From: Opisthocomus hoazin
Taxonomy: Eukaryota; Chordata; Aves; Opisthocomiformes; Opisthocomidae
NCBI RefSeq assembly: GCF_030867145.1
Contig: NC_134434.1
Coordinates: 3,224,001 to 3,288,000, forward strand
Length of the DNA: 64,000 bases
Reading direction: 5' to 3'
This document shows positions 1 to 34,762 of this stretch, one piece after another. Each line of letters starts with the position of its first letter. Position 1 is the first letter of the stretch. The notes below the pieces were generated by a model, which saw only the letters and a program-made list of their open reading frames with translations, was not told the origin of the DNA and ran no database searches. The position numbers and the translations under genes were made by a program.

Positions 1-230
1 AAACAGGTCTTTCTGTTCAGCATGTGGAGCCAAACATTGTGTCTGATCGTTGTTAGTGCCAGGAAAAACTCATCCATGAACACTGATGCAAAGTTAGAGA
101 CTAACAGGTACCAAAGCTGTCAGAAAACCAGCTTCTCAGATGTTGCCTCGGAACAGCAGGATTTGGGTTTTTGCTGAAGCTTCTTACCATTTTAAGCTCA
201 AAGTTGCTCTTATCTGTTGTGAAGACAGGT

Positions 231-236
231 TTTATT
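231..236 (-). terminator. ACOX1: Candidate ACOX1 polyadenylation signal AATAAA
   Basis: The plus-strand text TTTATT reads AATAAA on the minus strand, about 1.23 kb past the ACOX1 stop. I found no nearer AATAAA or ATTAAA in the sense direction. Confidence 0.45.
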
Positions 237-1464
237 GTTACTGGACAGGGTTACTGGTGTTGAAAAACAGCAATGGTTTTGCTTAGTTGTAGTTGCACCG
301 ACTTTACTGGGCAGCAGGAGGTTGTGTTAAAGCTAAATCTTTCACCTGTTAAATCCAGACAGCACAGTGCAAGTTCCAAGTCAATATGAAAACAAAATTA
401 GGCAAATCAGAAAGCTCCTTGGAAATGAATGGGTAAGAAAAATCTGGACACTTCACTTGGGATTGACATTTTCTTGCAGAATGCTTTTGAAAACCAGAAG
501 AACAGCCCAGAACACTCTGAAGACCCGAGGACTTCGGTCAATTGATTTCTGCCCTCAAATACTGGCTTCATCATTTCAGGTCAAATTTGCACTTTCTACC
601 ACTGCATGTGTTTTTTTGCATCAAATCACCACAATTAACATTTGTAAAGTGCTTTGAGATACTGCTACAAAAATACTAAGCGTTAAAGGAAGGGCAAAAC
701 ATCTATAATCAGTACCTAGCTGATGATTACTACTTGTTTTTTTCCTCCCCCTCAGAGCAGCATCACTATATTCTCCTTTGACTTCCTGTGAACAAAGAGT
801 AAGGTGCCAGTGTTGGAGATGGCACACAGGGAAAAGGAGTTTCTGCAGGGCAGTCAAGGAAGGATGTACTGGAAAACATGAAGATGTCTTCTGGAAAGAG
901 GAATGAAGCAGAGCTCCAGAAAAGGATGGGCATTTACTTCTCAGCTACACCACAAAAATAGTGCCACATGCACAAAACTACGCTTTGGATAGCATAAATA
1001 TTTGCCAAAAAAGGAGAGGTGGTGCTAATTTAAAATAAAAATAAAAATCAAGACATTGATGCTTTTCAGGGGGAGGAAGTAACTGCTCATTAGAAGCTAT
1101 TGCCTGAAGGCTGTTAACTACTTAGTAGTAAAATCCTGTTACCTTTCCAGTTGACAGTAACCTCTCTAGTTAGCAGCTTCACAAAAGCAATCCTTGTATG
1201 AATCCATAATGGGTTCCCAGATTTTTAGAAGGTTAATTTTACCATTATAATTGCACTTTAAAACCAGGCATCAATCCCTATGCACTTTCCCCAAACACCA
1301 CCTCGATTTATAAAAGTGGAAAGAAAGGCTACAATTATTCACTGTCCTACAGCTACCAGGATTTGAAAGGTTTGATTTAGGTGCCTGAAGAAAGGATGCA
1401 AACACCCAGTTTTCAGGTCAGGAAAAGTGTGTGTTTAAAAAAAAAACCAACAAAACAGCAGGCT
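231..1464 (-). other. ACOX1: ACOX1 3' UTR (probable extent)
   Basis: This stretch follows the stop codon. It is AT-rich, with no conserved reading frame on either strand. The first AATAAA met on the minus strand is at 236-231, which would give a 3' UTR of about 1.25 kb. The end point is inferred from that signal alone. Confidence 0.5.
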
Positions 1465-19497
<18,033 letters not shown>

Positions 19498-19571
19498 CGC
19501 GGCGGCGGCGGCACCGACTCCGCTCCGCTCGGCGCCGGCCTCCGCTCCGCCGCTGGCCACGCCCCCCCGCG

Positions 19572-19579
19572 TGACGTCG
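19572..19579 (+). promoter_or_regulatory. CRE-like site TGACGTCG
   Basis: It matches seven of eight bases of the CREB/ATF palindrome TGACGTCA, 75 bp upstream of the ACOX1 start codon and inside the CpG island. Function is inferred from sequence alone. Confidence 0.4.
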
Positions 19580-19587
19580 CTCCCGGC

Positions 19588-19595
19588 CACGTGAC
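19588..19595 (+). promoter_or_regulatory. E-box CACGTGAC (USF/TFEB type)
   Basis: The palindrome CACGTG within GGCCACGTGACC matches the core of USF and CLEAR (TFEB/TFE3) sites. It lies 9 bp from the CRE-like site, in the 5' flank shared by ACOX1 and TEN1. Occupancy is not shown by the sequence. Confidence 0.45.
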
Positions 19596-20150
19596 CGCGG
19601 CCTCCCGCGGGAAGCGGCGGCGGAGCGGTGAGCGGCGCGCGGGGCTTCAAAGGGGCGCGCGGCGGGCTGGGCCCGTCGGGCCTCCTCGGGAGCGGTTAAT
19701 TAAAATAAACAGCTTATTAAATGCCCGTGTTTAGGCCCGGGGTTGGTGACCGCGTTAGGCAGCGCGCTCCGGCTGCGTGCGCTGCGCTTGGGGCCGAGCG
19801 GGCGTCGCGCGAGGGTGCGCATGGGGCAGCGGGGTTGGGCGTCAAGCGCACGGCGAGCTTCCCGCCCTGCGCCATCCCGCAGCCAGGCGGGACTGAGCCG
19901 GCCTGTGAGGCCTGGGTTAAAGGCCAGGTGTGGGGAGCTGGGCATGGCGGTGGTTTGCCGCCTCTTTCGCTGCTGGGTGGGAGCCTGCCCCGGGGGGTCC
20001 CGCAGCCCGCCATGGGCGTGCGCGGCCTTGCAGGGGGCTGTGGGCAGCCAGACCCGGAGTTCTGGTACGTGAGGGGTGAGCCAGGAGCGCCCCGGGTTGG
20101 GTGGGCTCCCGTGGCAGCCCGCCGTGGGGCATTTAGCGAGGCTGCAACTC

Positions 20151-21167
20151 CCTGAGCAGTGCGTGAGGTCGGCAAGGGGCACCAAGCGTTAAAGGCAGGC
20201 ACGGGGTTGCAGCTGGGCGTGTCCCCGCTCCTGTCTGCTCAGTGTTGGGGGACCTCGAACGTGTTGGGGTGGCCCCACTTGTCTGATTTGCAGGAGTTTT
20301 TGCCTGGGCTATTGTGCAGCTTTTGGGGGCCCTCCCTAAGCAGGGCAAGAAACCAAAGAGAAAAACGGTAAATGGAACACGGACATGCACCAAATGCAGG
20401 CACCGTGCAAGGGAGATCGGAGGAAAAATGATGCCAAAAGAAACCACTTTAGGCAGAGCCAACAGCCTGGCTATGGCACTGGCTGGGTAGGATTAAAACC
20501 TTGCTGAAGGCTGCGCTGCATTCCTGGTTTTCTGTGTGCTTTGTGCCGTGGCTGGCCTGCCTGTGCCAGCCCTGCTCCACCGCTCCCAGGAGTTCCCCGA
20601 GTCTCGTCTGGGGGCGAATCCTTCTCACTCATCTCTGTCTTCTAAACCCTGCTAGACTACTGACAAAACCAGGCTGGCTGGTATCCAAGAAATTGTTCTC
20701 CAGCTGCAGGATCAGACACTGCCAGAATTTCTTATCCTGCAGCATGAGAGCATGCACAGGGTCCTACCTTAAATCTTGCTGCATGGTACCCCATCACCCC
20801 AGCAGCTGGGTCTGTTCCTGCATCTCAGGCCCTCACAATCTCTGAGCTTCTCAGTCACCATTTTTTCCACTACTTTAACCTTTCTCAACCCGTCCGTAGC
20901 CTGGGGGAGACCTGGAGGAGCTGGTGGGCTGCCTGTTGCTGTTCATGTTGGATTGCAGAGGGGGAAGGTAGCCCCTCTTTGTGCCAGGATACCCAGGGCT
21001 TGGCACATGCATTGAGGTGCAAACAGGACTCAGCAGGGAAGCTGTGAAGCTCCTGCAGCTCCCTGGATGGGGGGCCCTGGGCAAGGAAGGAGTTTTGGGG
21101 CAGTGTCCCCTAGTATCTGGATCGGGTACTGGGGTGGCATGAACTCAGATCTTTTGTTTTACTGCAG
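20151..21167 (+). other. TEN1: Probable TEN1 5' intron
   Basis: No conserved coding sequence is visible here. Because 21168 is preceded by a good acceptor (TTTTGTTTTACTGCAG), this stretch is best read as an intron between an untranslated first exon and the first coding exon. Confidence 0.6.
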
Positions 21168-21188
21168 GCCCAACGGCGGTTGTGTGAG

Positions 21189-21274
21189 ATGCTGCCAAGT
21201 GCTGGTGTCTATTACTTCCCATGGGAGATCAACAGCTCAGTCCCAGAGGGGGAGGCGCTGAGGACGTTTGGCCG
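21189..21274 (+). CDS. TEN1: TEN1 first coding exon
   Basis: It encodes residues 1-28. The exon itself begins at 21168, after CTGCAG, so 21 nt of 5' UTR precede the ATG. The donor is GTGAGA. Confidence 0.94.
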
Positions 21275-23018
21275 GTGAGAAGCGTACCCTGCTCTCCTTG
21301 CAGGCCAGGCCTTGCCTTCACTGGCTGACCCCTCCCTTTGTTTTTAATTGTTGTGTCTCTGCACCGCTGAGCTTCCCAAATCAATCATTCCCAGGTTATG
21401 CTGCTACGACCTGGCCCGCTCCGAAGCTGTTCTCACAGCTCAGCACAGCTCGGCCCAGTACCGGGTCTGTGTCGACACCAAGTTTGTGGAGCCATTCCAA
21501 GCCCAGCTGGGATCTCGCTACATGGTCCTAGGAGAGGTGGAACACAGAGAAGGTAAATGCTCCAGGAACCAGTGCCCTTTGCCGCTGTTCGTGGTTGATG
21601 AGCTCCTTCATGACTCTCTGGGCAAGACACACTGTCACGGAGGTTAGCGTTGGCCAGGGAGGCTCATCTCATGCCGCTGCCTCCAGTCACACGAGCGTGT
21701 GATTCACAGCAGGGGCAGCCCGTCTCTCCCCGTTGACCATGAGAAGAGCCATCCTTATCTTGATGAAAATCTGGTGCTCTGGCACAGATTTCATTAGAAA
21801 CAAGAAGCACCTCAGCAGCCATCAGTGAGCTTGTGAAACCGGTGCTAAAGCCTGCTGCCATCATTGCCAGCCACCACATTGTCTTTGCTCCACACGTGGC
21901 TGATTGCAGCAATACCTCGTTGTCAGCTGGCTGGGTTGGTCTTTGCCATGCCTGAAAGGTTCTAATTATACCCCTACCCTCAGACATGGGGCGTGAGGAA
22001 TGCAGGCGGGCTCTGTCATGCAGGTTGCCCTGTTGTCCTTTCTGGGGTGCCCTGAGAGTTACTCCAGCTGCATGGTGCTTTGCGTGAGGAGTTGATCTGG
22101 GCTGGGCTGTGGGGTTGTGAAGCGAATCCCAAGTGTTGTCTTGGCCACACCTGATGACAAGCATTCACATTCATGCCATTGAAATCCTGGGTGGCATGTG
22201 GAAAGCCACACTGCACGTGGCATCTAGTGAGTGACCTGCTAAGCCACTGCTGCAAAATTCCTGTAGGAAGACATGTTATTTTGATCATCAGAGCTTAGGA
22301 GTGAGCTGGCCCCGTTTTGCAGGTGTGGAAGGGGAGCAGGCTGAGATGGCACTTGTGTCACCAAGGTTTGACCCCTTTTTGTGCAGCAACATGTTACAAT
22401 TTGAATGCCACCCATGAACTGTTGATTGTAGTCAACACTGAGCCTCTTCTAAGCCCAGCTTTGTTCTGTTCTCTGCTTGTCTGCACAGGGGCATTCAGAG
22501 ATGAGATGAGACCCATCCCTGATGCTTTTTAGGCAGGAAAAACCAAACTTCATTCAGCCACGAAGTAGACAGATGTTGCACGGTGGGCACTGGCACCATG
22601 TTCTAGGCTCAGCATTCCCCAGTGAAAGGAAAGCGCAGTGTCTGTCACCAGCATTTTGTAGCCAACAGGGCAGAGGGAAAGCACGTTGCTGAATTAACCT
22701 GCTCCTGGGCCTGCTGCTCACGTCAGTGGAGGCACGTGGCCGGTCCAGTCTCCTGCAGGTTCTCAGGCTATGGGTATTCGGCCAGCTGAAGCCATACGCT
22801 GCCTGAGGGAACCTCTCTGTTTTCCTCCGAGGTGCTCTATCTGTTTGTCTTTCTACAGAAGCTTCCTGTTTGTATTCCCAGGTCAGGGTCCCGTGGTAAA
22901 GGCACGAATATTGACGTGCGTGGAAGGGATGAATGTGCCCTTGCTGGAACAAGCCATACAGGAGCAGAGGAAATACTTCAATGAGAGGCAGCAGCGGATG
23001 GAAAACAGCACGTCCTGA
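21189..23018 (+). CDS. TEN1: TEN1, CST complex subunit (whole gene, 3 coding exons)
   Basis: TEN1 is the small single-OB-fold subunit of CST (CTC1-STN1-TEN1). CST binds single-stranded DNA, limits telomerase and recruits DNA polymerase alpha-primase for C-strand fill-in at telomeres and stalled forks. Exons 21189-21274, 21395-21552 and 22882-23018 join in phase to give 126 aa (human 123). The frame opens MLPSAGVYYFPWEI, which is family-typical, then LRTFGRL, VDTKFVEPFQAQLGSRYMVL, and the hallmark VVKARILTCVEGMNVPLLEQ before a charged C-terminal helix. The start is the same Met as in human. Its context is weak, but no other Met precedes it in the exon. Confidence 0.96.
21395..21552 (+). CDS. 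TEN1: TEN1 second coding exon
   Basis: It encodes residues 29-81 (LCCYDLARSEAVLTAQHSSA...VLGEVEHRE), the core of the OB barrel. The intron before it is only 120 nt. The junctions are TTCCCAG and GTAAATG. Confidence 0.95.
21553..22881 (+). other. TEN1: TEN1 last intron (1.3 kb)
   Basis: This is unique sequence with no recognisable gene or repeat. The overlapping open frames lack any family signature. Confidence 0.85.
22882..23018 (+). CDS. TEN1: TEN1 last exon
   Basis: It encodes residues 82-126 (QGPVVKARILTCVEGMNV...) and ends in TGA at 23016-23018. The C-terminal helix EQAIQEQRKYFNERQQRMEN corresponds to the STN1-contacting helix of the family. Confidence 0.95.
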
Positions 23019-23661
23019 CGGCAGCTCTGAGACCAGCTGTACACTGGTCCTTGCACTTCCATTTGTAACAAATAGGTTAAAAGTAAATTTAGAAGGTGGG
23101 TTTGCAACATACCACTTTTTGCTGTGGCAAATAGCAAAGAGAAGTCACTGAGCAGGGAAACACTTGAAGACTGTGAGTCGGTGTGTGACTGTGGGTTGTC
23201 CGTTCGTGCCAGGTGTCATCACTGAAAATAGCTCTGGGAAGCAGGTTTGTTGTTTGTGTAAAAGGGCTGTTAAGGAAAGGGAGCGCTTGAGTTATGCTGG
23301 TCCTTTTGTAATGCAGGGCTTGGAGATGTCAGAAAAAGGAGAAGTCTCTGAATCTCGAGTTAAACAGCTCACACCCTCGCGCACTGCCAAAGTGCAGCGG
23401 GTTACCAGGCTGTTGGCAGATGGGAGGTAAAGGGCATTAGCGCAAAGTTCGTTAGCCCTGTGCGCCTGCGGATCCGTGAGCGCGTGCATTTGGTGACTGT
23501 GACTCAGCTTCCACACAGGCGCGTTCATGGTAAAACACTTGAATATCTGGACCGACCAACAAAGAAACAAGAAGAACAAAGAGTCGCTATTTTCAGTAGC
23601 ACCTGCCCCTTCCGGTTTTCAGGAGCTGGTAGCCAAGGTGGGGGATTGACTTAGGCTCTAA

Positions 23662-23667
23662 AATAAA
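23662..23667 (+). terminator. TEN1: TEN1 polyadenylation signal AATAAA (first)
   Basis: AATAAA lies about 640 nt after the TEN1 stop. A second copy at 23784-23789 could give a slightly longer transcript. Confidence 0.5.
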
Positions 23668-23783
23668 TATTTGTAGTGCCCTGGGAACCACCACTTGACT
23701 TTCTTCCTTGACACAACTATGTAGGAAACATTAAATCACTATTTTTTTTGAAGCATCTAGAGGTTTTGGTTGGTATTTTCCTA

Positions 23784-23789
23784 AATAAA
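23784..23789 (+). terminator. TEN1: TEN1 polyadenylation signal AATAAA (second)
   Basis: This alternative AATAAA lies 122 nt after the first and is followed by a T-rich stretch (GTCTTTTATTG), as expected downstream of a cleavage site. Confidence 0.45.
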
Positions 23790-25675
23790 GATGAAAATAG
23801 AAGGCAGCCTGTCTTTTATTGATTAAAACCTCTTTCTTGCGATGGCAAATGTGTTAGGCCCTGCAGAAACCCCATGGATTATGTAAGAAAATTTAGCAAT
23901 ACGCAGTTTTCCTCCTTCTCCTAAGTACAGCGTGTGTAACGAACGAAGTGCTTGACTTTGACAAGGTTGCAAGAAGAGGAGATGAAGTTACATCAGAGCC
24001 ACGCCGGTTTAAGAACATGGTGCCAAGCCCACCTGGCAGAATTAAACCATCACCAAAAAGAAAATCACTAATGTGAAATCAGAATAAAATGTTAGTGCAA
24101 AAGAGAGGAGACTCCTGTGGCGTAGAAATCCCTGGACCTGGAGTGAGCTGAGATTGTGGTTTGCAGGGGAATTCAGCCACCTGAAGCCTTTTCTGCTTTT
24201 TGCTCATGTTCTCTGGTGAAATGTTCAGAAAATAAGGACTGAAGCCATACAATGCACAGCAGCAGATCAAAATGCAGAAGGTATTGGCAAAGTAAGTCCC
24301 CTGTTACCAGCAGGCTTGATTCAAGGGCCTGAGATGGCTCAGTAATTACAGCACTTGATATAATCTTTAACCATAGTTTAGCCTTATGGTTTTTCTTCAC
24401 GTGGTTACAGAGAATCCAAAAGCCCTGCCTCAGCACAATCTCTGTTCAGCCCAAGTCCAAAAAACACGATCTCAAGAGGCAAGATTTTAACCTGGTTTTG
24501 TAAAAGACAGTGGTGAGTCTGTCATAATGTGTTTATGTTTACACCGCATCTCCTGTCTGTTCTCCTACCTTCATCCCTGCGCTGAAGTTTTATCCAAGTG
24601 GCCAGGTTTGCCAGAGAGGTGGGAATATCCAAAATACCAGGTTCCTACAAGTGTTACGTAAAAAAGTCCCCACAAACCCAGCCAGCCAGGAAGAGGAGAG
24701 CAAATTTGGCAATGACTCCGGACGGAGACGTGAGTGCAAACACAACCTTCACAAGCCACCGGAGAACCCACACAGGGCTTTGCCGTGGCCATGCGGATCC
24801 CTCTTCAGCCACAGAGCAACCACGCTTTGGTTCTTTCACATTGGCAAAATCAGGATCAGTTTTAAAAAGATTTGGAGCTGGTGGCTCAGCAATGGGTGAA
24901 ATCAATCCTTTTTTGGTCACCGAAATGTTGCGGTCTGCACTGTGGGCCCAGGCGGGCAGTGGGCTGCCGGGTCCTGCTGTGCCCACCCAGAGACGTGGAG
25001 CCCACACGTCCTCCAGGAGACAGGCCCTGTGGCTCTGCCTTTCCTGGTGCCGCGATGCGTAATATTTTTTTAATCTCGTTTTCTGGCAGCTGTCAAGTCA
25101 ATGATTAATCCCCCACCAAGGGCATCTTGCAAAAGGCTGACCAAGCGCCGCAGCCCACGCTGGGGAGGTTCAAGGAACAATTGCGCAACACAGAAAAAAT
25201 AAAAAATAAAAGCCATTTCTGCTATGTGTTTGACCTGAGTGTGTCCTGGGGAACCCTGGTTACGCACCACATCCCCTCGGCACCGCGCAAACGGAGCTGC
25301 AGAGCTTCGCTAGGCCCTGCTGCCTCTCCCTCCGGCCCAGAGCCATTTTGCTCCGTATTTGCTTTAGCCAACACACTCCACAACCCTGGCCGCAAGCAGC
25401 CGGTGCCGGGCAGTTGGTGTAGGGTGTGTTTGGCTCTTTGGGTCTGCGCAGAGACCCGCAGACCCCCGCAGACCCCCGCCAGCACGCCCAGACCACCCCG
25501 CCGGCTGCAGCCGCCCCAGTTCACGGCAGGGCCCTGTGCTGGGGGAGCAGCACGGGGGGACCCCGGCAGCAGCTCAGGGGACACACGGGCAGAGCGGACA
25601 CGCAGGGAGAGCAAGCACCTCCCGCACGTTTGGGGTTTGGTTTTTTCCCCGCTCTTTTTTTCTTTTTCCCCTCAG
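23790..25675 (+). other. TEN1-CDK3 intergenic sequence
   Basis: No coding exon is recognisable. GC content rises towards CDK3. The last 40 bases form a long pyrimidine tract ending in CAG at 25675, so the right part at least is transcribed as an intron. An untranslated CDK3 exon may lie here, but I cannot place it. Confidence 0.6.
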
Positions 25676-25706
25676 AAAGCAGTGCCAGCTGCCCCCGGGA
25701 GGCTGA

Positions 25707-30216
<4,510 letters not shown>

Positions 30217-33200
30217 GAAGACACAGCTCTCCCTCTGCACTTGCACCTCTGGGTAGTGGTGCAGCTCTGGTTTGGGGCACTTAACAGGGGGATGGCTGGG
30301 ACACAAGGTCTCACTTCTCCCAAGGAGCCTGGATGGGGACCTTTTTGCATTTAGAGACTCTCAGCCTGTTGCTGGGGAAAGTTTGTCTGGGTTACAGCCA
30401 GCAGAGCTGCTTTGAAGAGGTCATGGGCAAAAGGTGGGGGCTATTTATCAGCATAAGACACTGAAATGTAGATGAGAGAGCATCTTTCAGAGGTTTGTCG
30501 TTGCATTGGTCAGCGAGCTAAGGGGACTCACCGTAGTTTCCAGCGCTGGAGCATCCCCAGTCTGTCGGTGGTGGTTCCTGACACCAGGGCGTGCTGGAGC
30601 TCTGCTTTGGGCAGGGCAACGCTTCTCTGCTCAGCCCTTTGCTGCTGTTACCAAAGAGTGGGCTTGTCAGCACTAGATGTTTGATCTGAGCTGTTTAACA
30701 CAGCTGACATTCTGCTGTTTCACAAGCTGATGAGCACTATCAGGTGTCTTAATTTGTGTCTTAGCTGGGACCAAAGCCAAAAGATCCAGTTAGCATAAAA
30801 TGCGTGTTGCATATGGCTGGGACCAGTAACAGCTACCACTGGCTTTCTGTCATCAGTCTGGATGTACTGCTGTTTCCTTCACTTTATTGTCTTGGAAATG
30901 TTTTTGCTGTTCAAGTGTTTGGACAATTGTCACAGACTTTTGGTGTGGTTTTGATGTCTTCATTTTTTTTTTTTTTCTTTCTGTACCGAAAAATAATAAG
31001 ACTTATCATTTGTTCAGAAGGCTCTGTGGTTATTGCTTGGCGTGGTCCATCGGTCTGGTGACGCGGAACCATCTGGCTGGTCCTTTTTTCCATGGAGCTC
31101 TTCTCCCTTGCTCATCTCCTGCACGCTTTCTTTTATCTTTTCCAGCCCAAATCTCAGCAGGTGCAGAGCTGTGCTCTCGATTCTGTTGTGGAATGAGAGG
31201 CTGATGGTTCTGCAGCCCAGTGCTGTCCTGGTATGGTAAGATGGGCTTGCTTTCCACCAGAGGTTGCCACAAACCAGTTCACAGTTATGTTCTACTTATT
31301 TAAATACTCAAAAGATAGATTTTTAACTTAGGAAAGCCAGACTTATGCACTCCTGGTTTTTGTGCACGTGCATGCACATGCCCTCCTAATGACTGCGATC
31401 CTAAGAACTGATTTCAGCACAACCTGACAGCTCCCAAAAGCTATTACATTCTTGGAGTCTCATGACAGATAAACAATGCAGTGAAGGAGAGAGGTGGCTG
31501 CACACACAGCTGTAGCACAAACCTCCCTCCCCACCTGCTAGATACCAGAGAATTTGCACAGGGGAGAGAAACCTTTAGAGTCCTTCCTAAAAAAGCCCCT
31601 CTCAGCCCAAGACCTGCCTATCTGAAGCCAAGCTCTGTTCCCCTTTGGCTCGTTCCATGATTCATTCCTTCTCCCCACCCAGCAAAATGCAGTGGGTGGC
31701 TCTGCTTAATTCCCTACATCAAGAGGACCTTTGTCAGCCCTGCTGGAGCAGCCGTACCTCCTGACAGATCCCCGACAGCAAAACCCCGGGACCCGTTGCA
31801 CCCCTCCCTCCGGGCCCTGCCATGCTGCTGGGCTGTATGTCCCCCGCAGGGTCAGAAGCCACCAGGGCCTGGGGAGCTCGCTCGCCTCTGCAATTTGCAC
31901 AGATTAGGTTTTTTTGGGGCATGTGGGGGTTGCTTTGCTTTTGAAGCTGTTGTTGGGAGTCATGCTGGGGTGGCTGCCTGGAAAAAGCTGACGGGCTCAT
32001 GTTGGGGAGGGATGGTTTTCTGATCGAGCAGGGGAGAGCAGGCAGCTGGGCTCACACAGCAGCCTCGAGAGCCTTGTGGCAGGAAAACTGAAACCCTGCT
32101 GTGCTCCTGCAGCGTCTCGTCTCCTCTGTACAATAACACGCAGGTCGCAGGGGCATGTTTGTGAGACACGGATGAATTCTGCGATGGGAATGGTTTCCCT
32201 GCCTTTGCATACGCGTTTTAAAGTCAATCCATTCTGTAAAGACAGTGCTCTGTTGCTGGCTCTCTGCAAACAAATGCTCATGTTGTACCTGACAAGCTGC
32301 AGAAGAGGTTGGTTGTTTTTTTTAAAAAAAGACCTGCATTAACAAATAGATACCAAGGACATTCATCCAGTCCAGAAGCATAAATAAAAATACTACAGCT
32401 CATCTAGCCCAACAAAATGAAGCAACGGGCTGAGTTTCAAACATTAATGACCCAGCCTCACTGCCAGCAAAGGAAACCAACAACTGTGTCAAAACAACTG
32501 CTCCGGGCAAGCTACGGTGCAGCACCCTCACCCTGTAGCCGAGGAGGGAGGAAAAGCCCTACCCAGCTCCTCCTGGGCAGCTCTCGACCCTGCCAGGCAG
32601 CTGGGCTGGGGGAAGCCCCAGGGCTGTGTGGTGCTGCTTAAGGACTCATCAGGGGGACGAGATGCGAGCTGCTTTCTGCAGATGAGGACCGCTTGATAGC
32701 AAAGAAAAGGATTTTTGGTGGGGTTTTTTTCAGAAACAAAAGGCAGGCCAGCCTTCAAGGGAGGCTGCTCAGCCAGCTAGACTGCTCAGCTGCGTAGTTG
32801 CCTCTCTCGATGCCTTCACCCAGCCCTAGGTGAACACCTCCCACCGCCCAGCTAGGGACCACTTCATCCACAATGATTAACTGACTGCTTAATTCCCAGA
32901 ACGCCAAGTCCCTTAGTTACCGAGCGCTCCCCAAAACTATTTAATGAGCTCTTCAGGAAAGAGTCACCACGTGAACGTGGTACTGCTTTTAAAAACAAGC
33001 GCGGTTTTATCTCGTTTGCAAGGGGAGCAGCCGGGAGGAGGGCAGCCCTAGAGCCCAGCACCCTGCCCCGCGGAGCCGGGCGAGGGGCAGGCTCAGAGCA
33101 GACTCACCGGCCAGGAAAAGCTGAGCTGCAGAAAAGGCAATAGCCCTGTTCATGATGGACCCTCAAAGGGGAGCAAAGCCAAAGCACAGCAGGGCTGCTC

Positions 33201-34762
33201 CCAGCAGCTTTGAAGAGCTGGGACCTGAGGACTGCTGGGAACTGCACTGGGCCAGGGCTCCTCAGTTGCACTGGGTTGTGATCCTCACCTGGCTGTGCTC
33301 TGGTGCTCCGAGGGCTGTTGAGCTTGCCCCAGCAGGAGGCCAGGCCAGGGTTTCTCTCCTGATGTGTCCCCTGGTCCATCACAGCCCAGCTCCAGCCCTT
33401 GCTGTTGGTCCAGAGCAGCCAGGAGCAGGATGCAGAGCCCCGTGTGCCAGCAGTGCTCTGCCAAGAGGGAATGGGCTGGGAAGGGATGTTCTGGGGAGGG
33501 TGCAACAGTTTTCCCCATTGTAAAACAAAAAATTGCCCCGTATTGATCATGGCAGCTGAGGCGGCCATGGACACCAGCCATAGGCCCAGCAGTAAACACA
33601 GACTGTGGAGAGCATGGGACAGAGCCTGGGCAGATCTTGGACTAGAAACGTGGTGTCTCCATAGCTGGGCTTGGATCGTTAACGCTGAGCACTACCGACC
33701 AGCAGGAAGGTAACGGGACCTGTCATTGTGCTGAGCTTTCCAGCATGGGAACAATTTCTTCTTGGAGTCCAGAATTCAAACCCTAGATAGGCTGTATGGA
33801 AATAGAGGCTATGCTGCTGCTCCGATGGGGGAAGGAGGGGGAGAAAACCTCTACCCTTATGGATTATTTTGGGTGTGTTGGAGTTCCCAACAGTGGCAGC
33901 TAGAAGAGCCCTTGGGAGAGGAGGAAGAGTGACTTGTGTCATTTTTCTCATCCCACAAAGCCAGAGGAGGCTCCACAGTGGGGCAGATACTAGGGGAGAA
34001 CATCTGGGAGATGAGACGCTCATTTCAGCAAGGGCTGAGCAGTGGAAATTGCACAGAGGAGCGAAAGCTCACCTGAAGAAACAGCAAGTGCAGATTTTCC
34101 GGTACTGCTGGGTGGATCCTGCAGCCAAGGCCAAGGGCTGAAGAAAGCAGTTTCACATCGCCGTTGACTGCGAGCACCATCAGTCTGCTACTGAAGGTCA
34201 TCCCTTCCCTTGCAACATATCTGCCTCTGGACAGGTACAGGACAACCCCCCAAAATCATCTACTCCAACAGGGCTTGGTTTTGCTTGGGACCTGTCTTCC
34301 TCTGCCAGCAACTCAGTGAAGTGACCCGAGTTACTGTGCAGCCACCATGGCCACGGGTCCGCAGCCAGAGAGGCACCAAGGACAGGCAGCTGGAGGGGAC
34401 AGGGGCTGCTCCTCTCGGTAGCTGCCTGCACTTAGGCTGGATCAAACGTAAAATGGAACAGCACCCTTTGGTGACCAAGTCCCTCTTTCAGAGGTGTTCA
34501 GAGAACCAGGGAGAAAAGTCCCGTTGGTTTTCAGTTTTAAACACAAATATAACAAAAATCTTTAAAAGTACGGTCTCACGTGTAGAAGGAAATTTAGGAG
34601 GTTCAGTGCTGTGATATCAGGGGAGCAAGAGTCTGCAAACCCTTTGTAGATTGGGCTGCAGGGCACAGGTTGGGGGGGGGGAGGAAGGACTAGCTGTGCC
34701 TTCAGCCACTTCGCAGCCTCAGCCTGCAGAGACAACACAGCCACAGAGACACACTTCCTATG
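30217..34762. other. CDK3-EVPL tail-to-tail intergenic region and CDK3 3' UTR
   Basis: No conserved coding sequence is found on either strand. The first part must hold the CDK3 3' UTR. The nearest plus-strand AATAAA after the CDK3 stop is not until 32383. A run of 14 T lies near 30963-30976. Confidence 0.7.
32383..32388 (+). terminator. CDK3: Candidate CDK3 polyadenylation signal AATAAA
   Basis: This is the first canonical AATAAA on the plus strand after the CDK3 stop, but it is 2.2 kb away. CDK3 may instead use a variant signal such as AATAAT near 30,990. Confidence 0.25.

Larger units (their letters stand above)
23019..23789 (+). other. TEN1: TEN1 3' UTR (probable extent)
   Basis: This sequence follows the stop and runs to the polyadenylation signals at 23662 and 23784. 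It contains no conserved frame. Confidence 0.55.

Noticed and set aside
1034-1047. AATAAA hexamers on the plus strand near the left end
   Set aside because: No plus-strand gene ends here. ACOX1 is on the minus strand and needs TTTATT in this orientation.
19700-20202. Overlapping 140-161-codon frames on both strands
   Set aside because: Several frames are open at once in GC-rich sequence with low-complexity products. This is expected from composition and fits a promoter or 5' intron.
19500-20500. A PPAR response element, expected for an ACOX1 promoter
   Set aside because: I could not find a convincing direct repeat of AGGTCA-like half-sites with one-base spacing in the visible flank, so none was annotated.
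34230-34270. CR1-like text (AAAATCATCTACTCCAAC) suggesting a CR1 retroposon tail
   Set aside because: It resembles a common bird CR1 segment over only about 15 bases. No terminal repeats or flanking similarity could be seen, so no mobile element was called.
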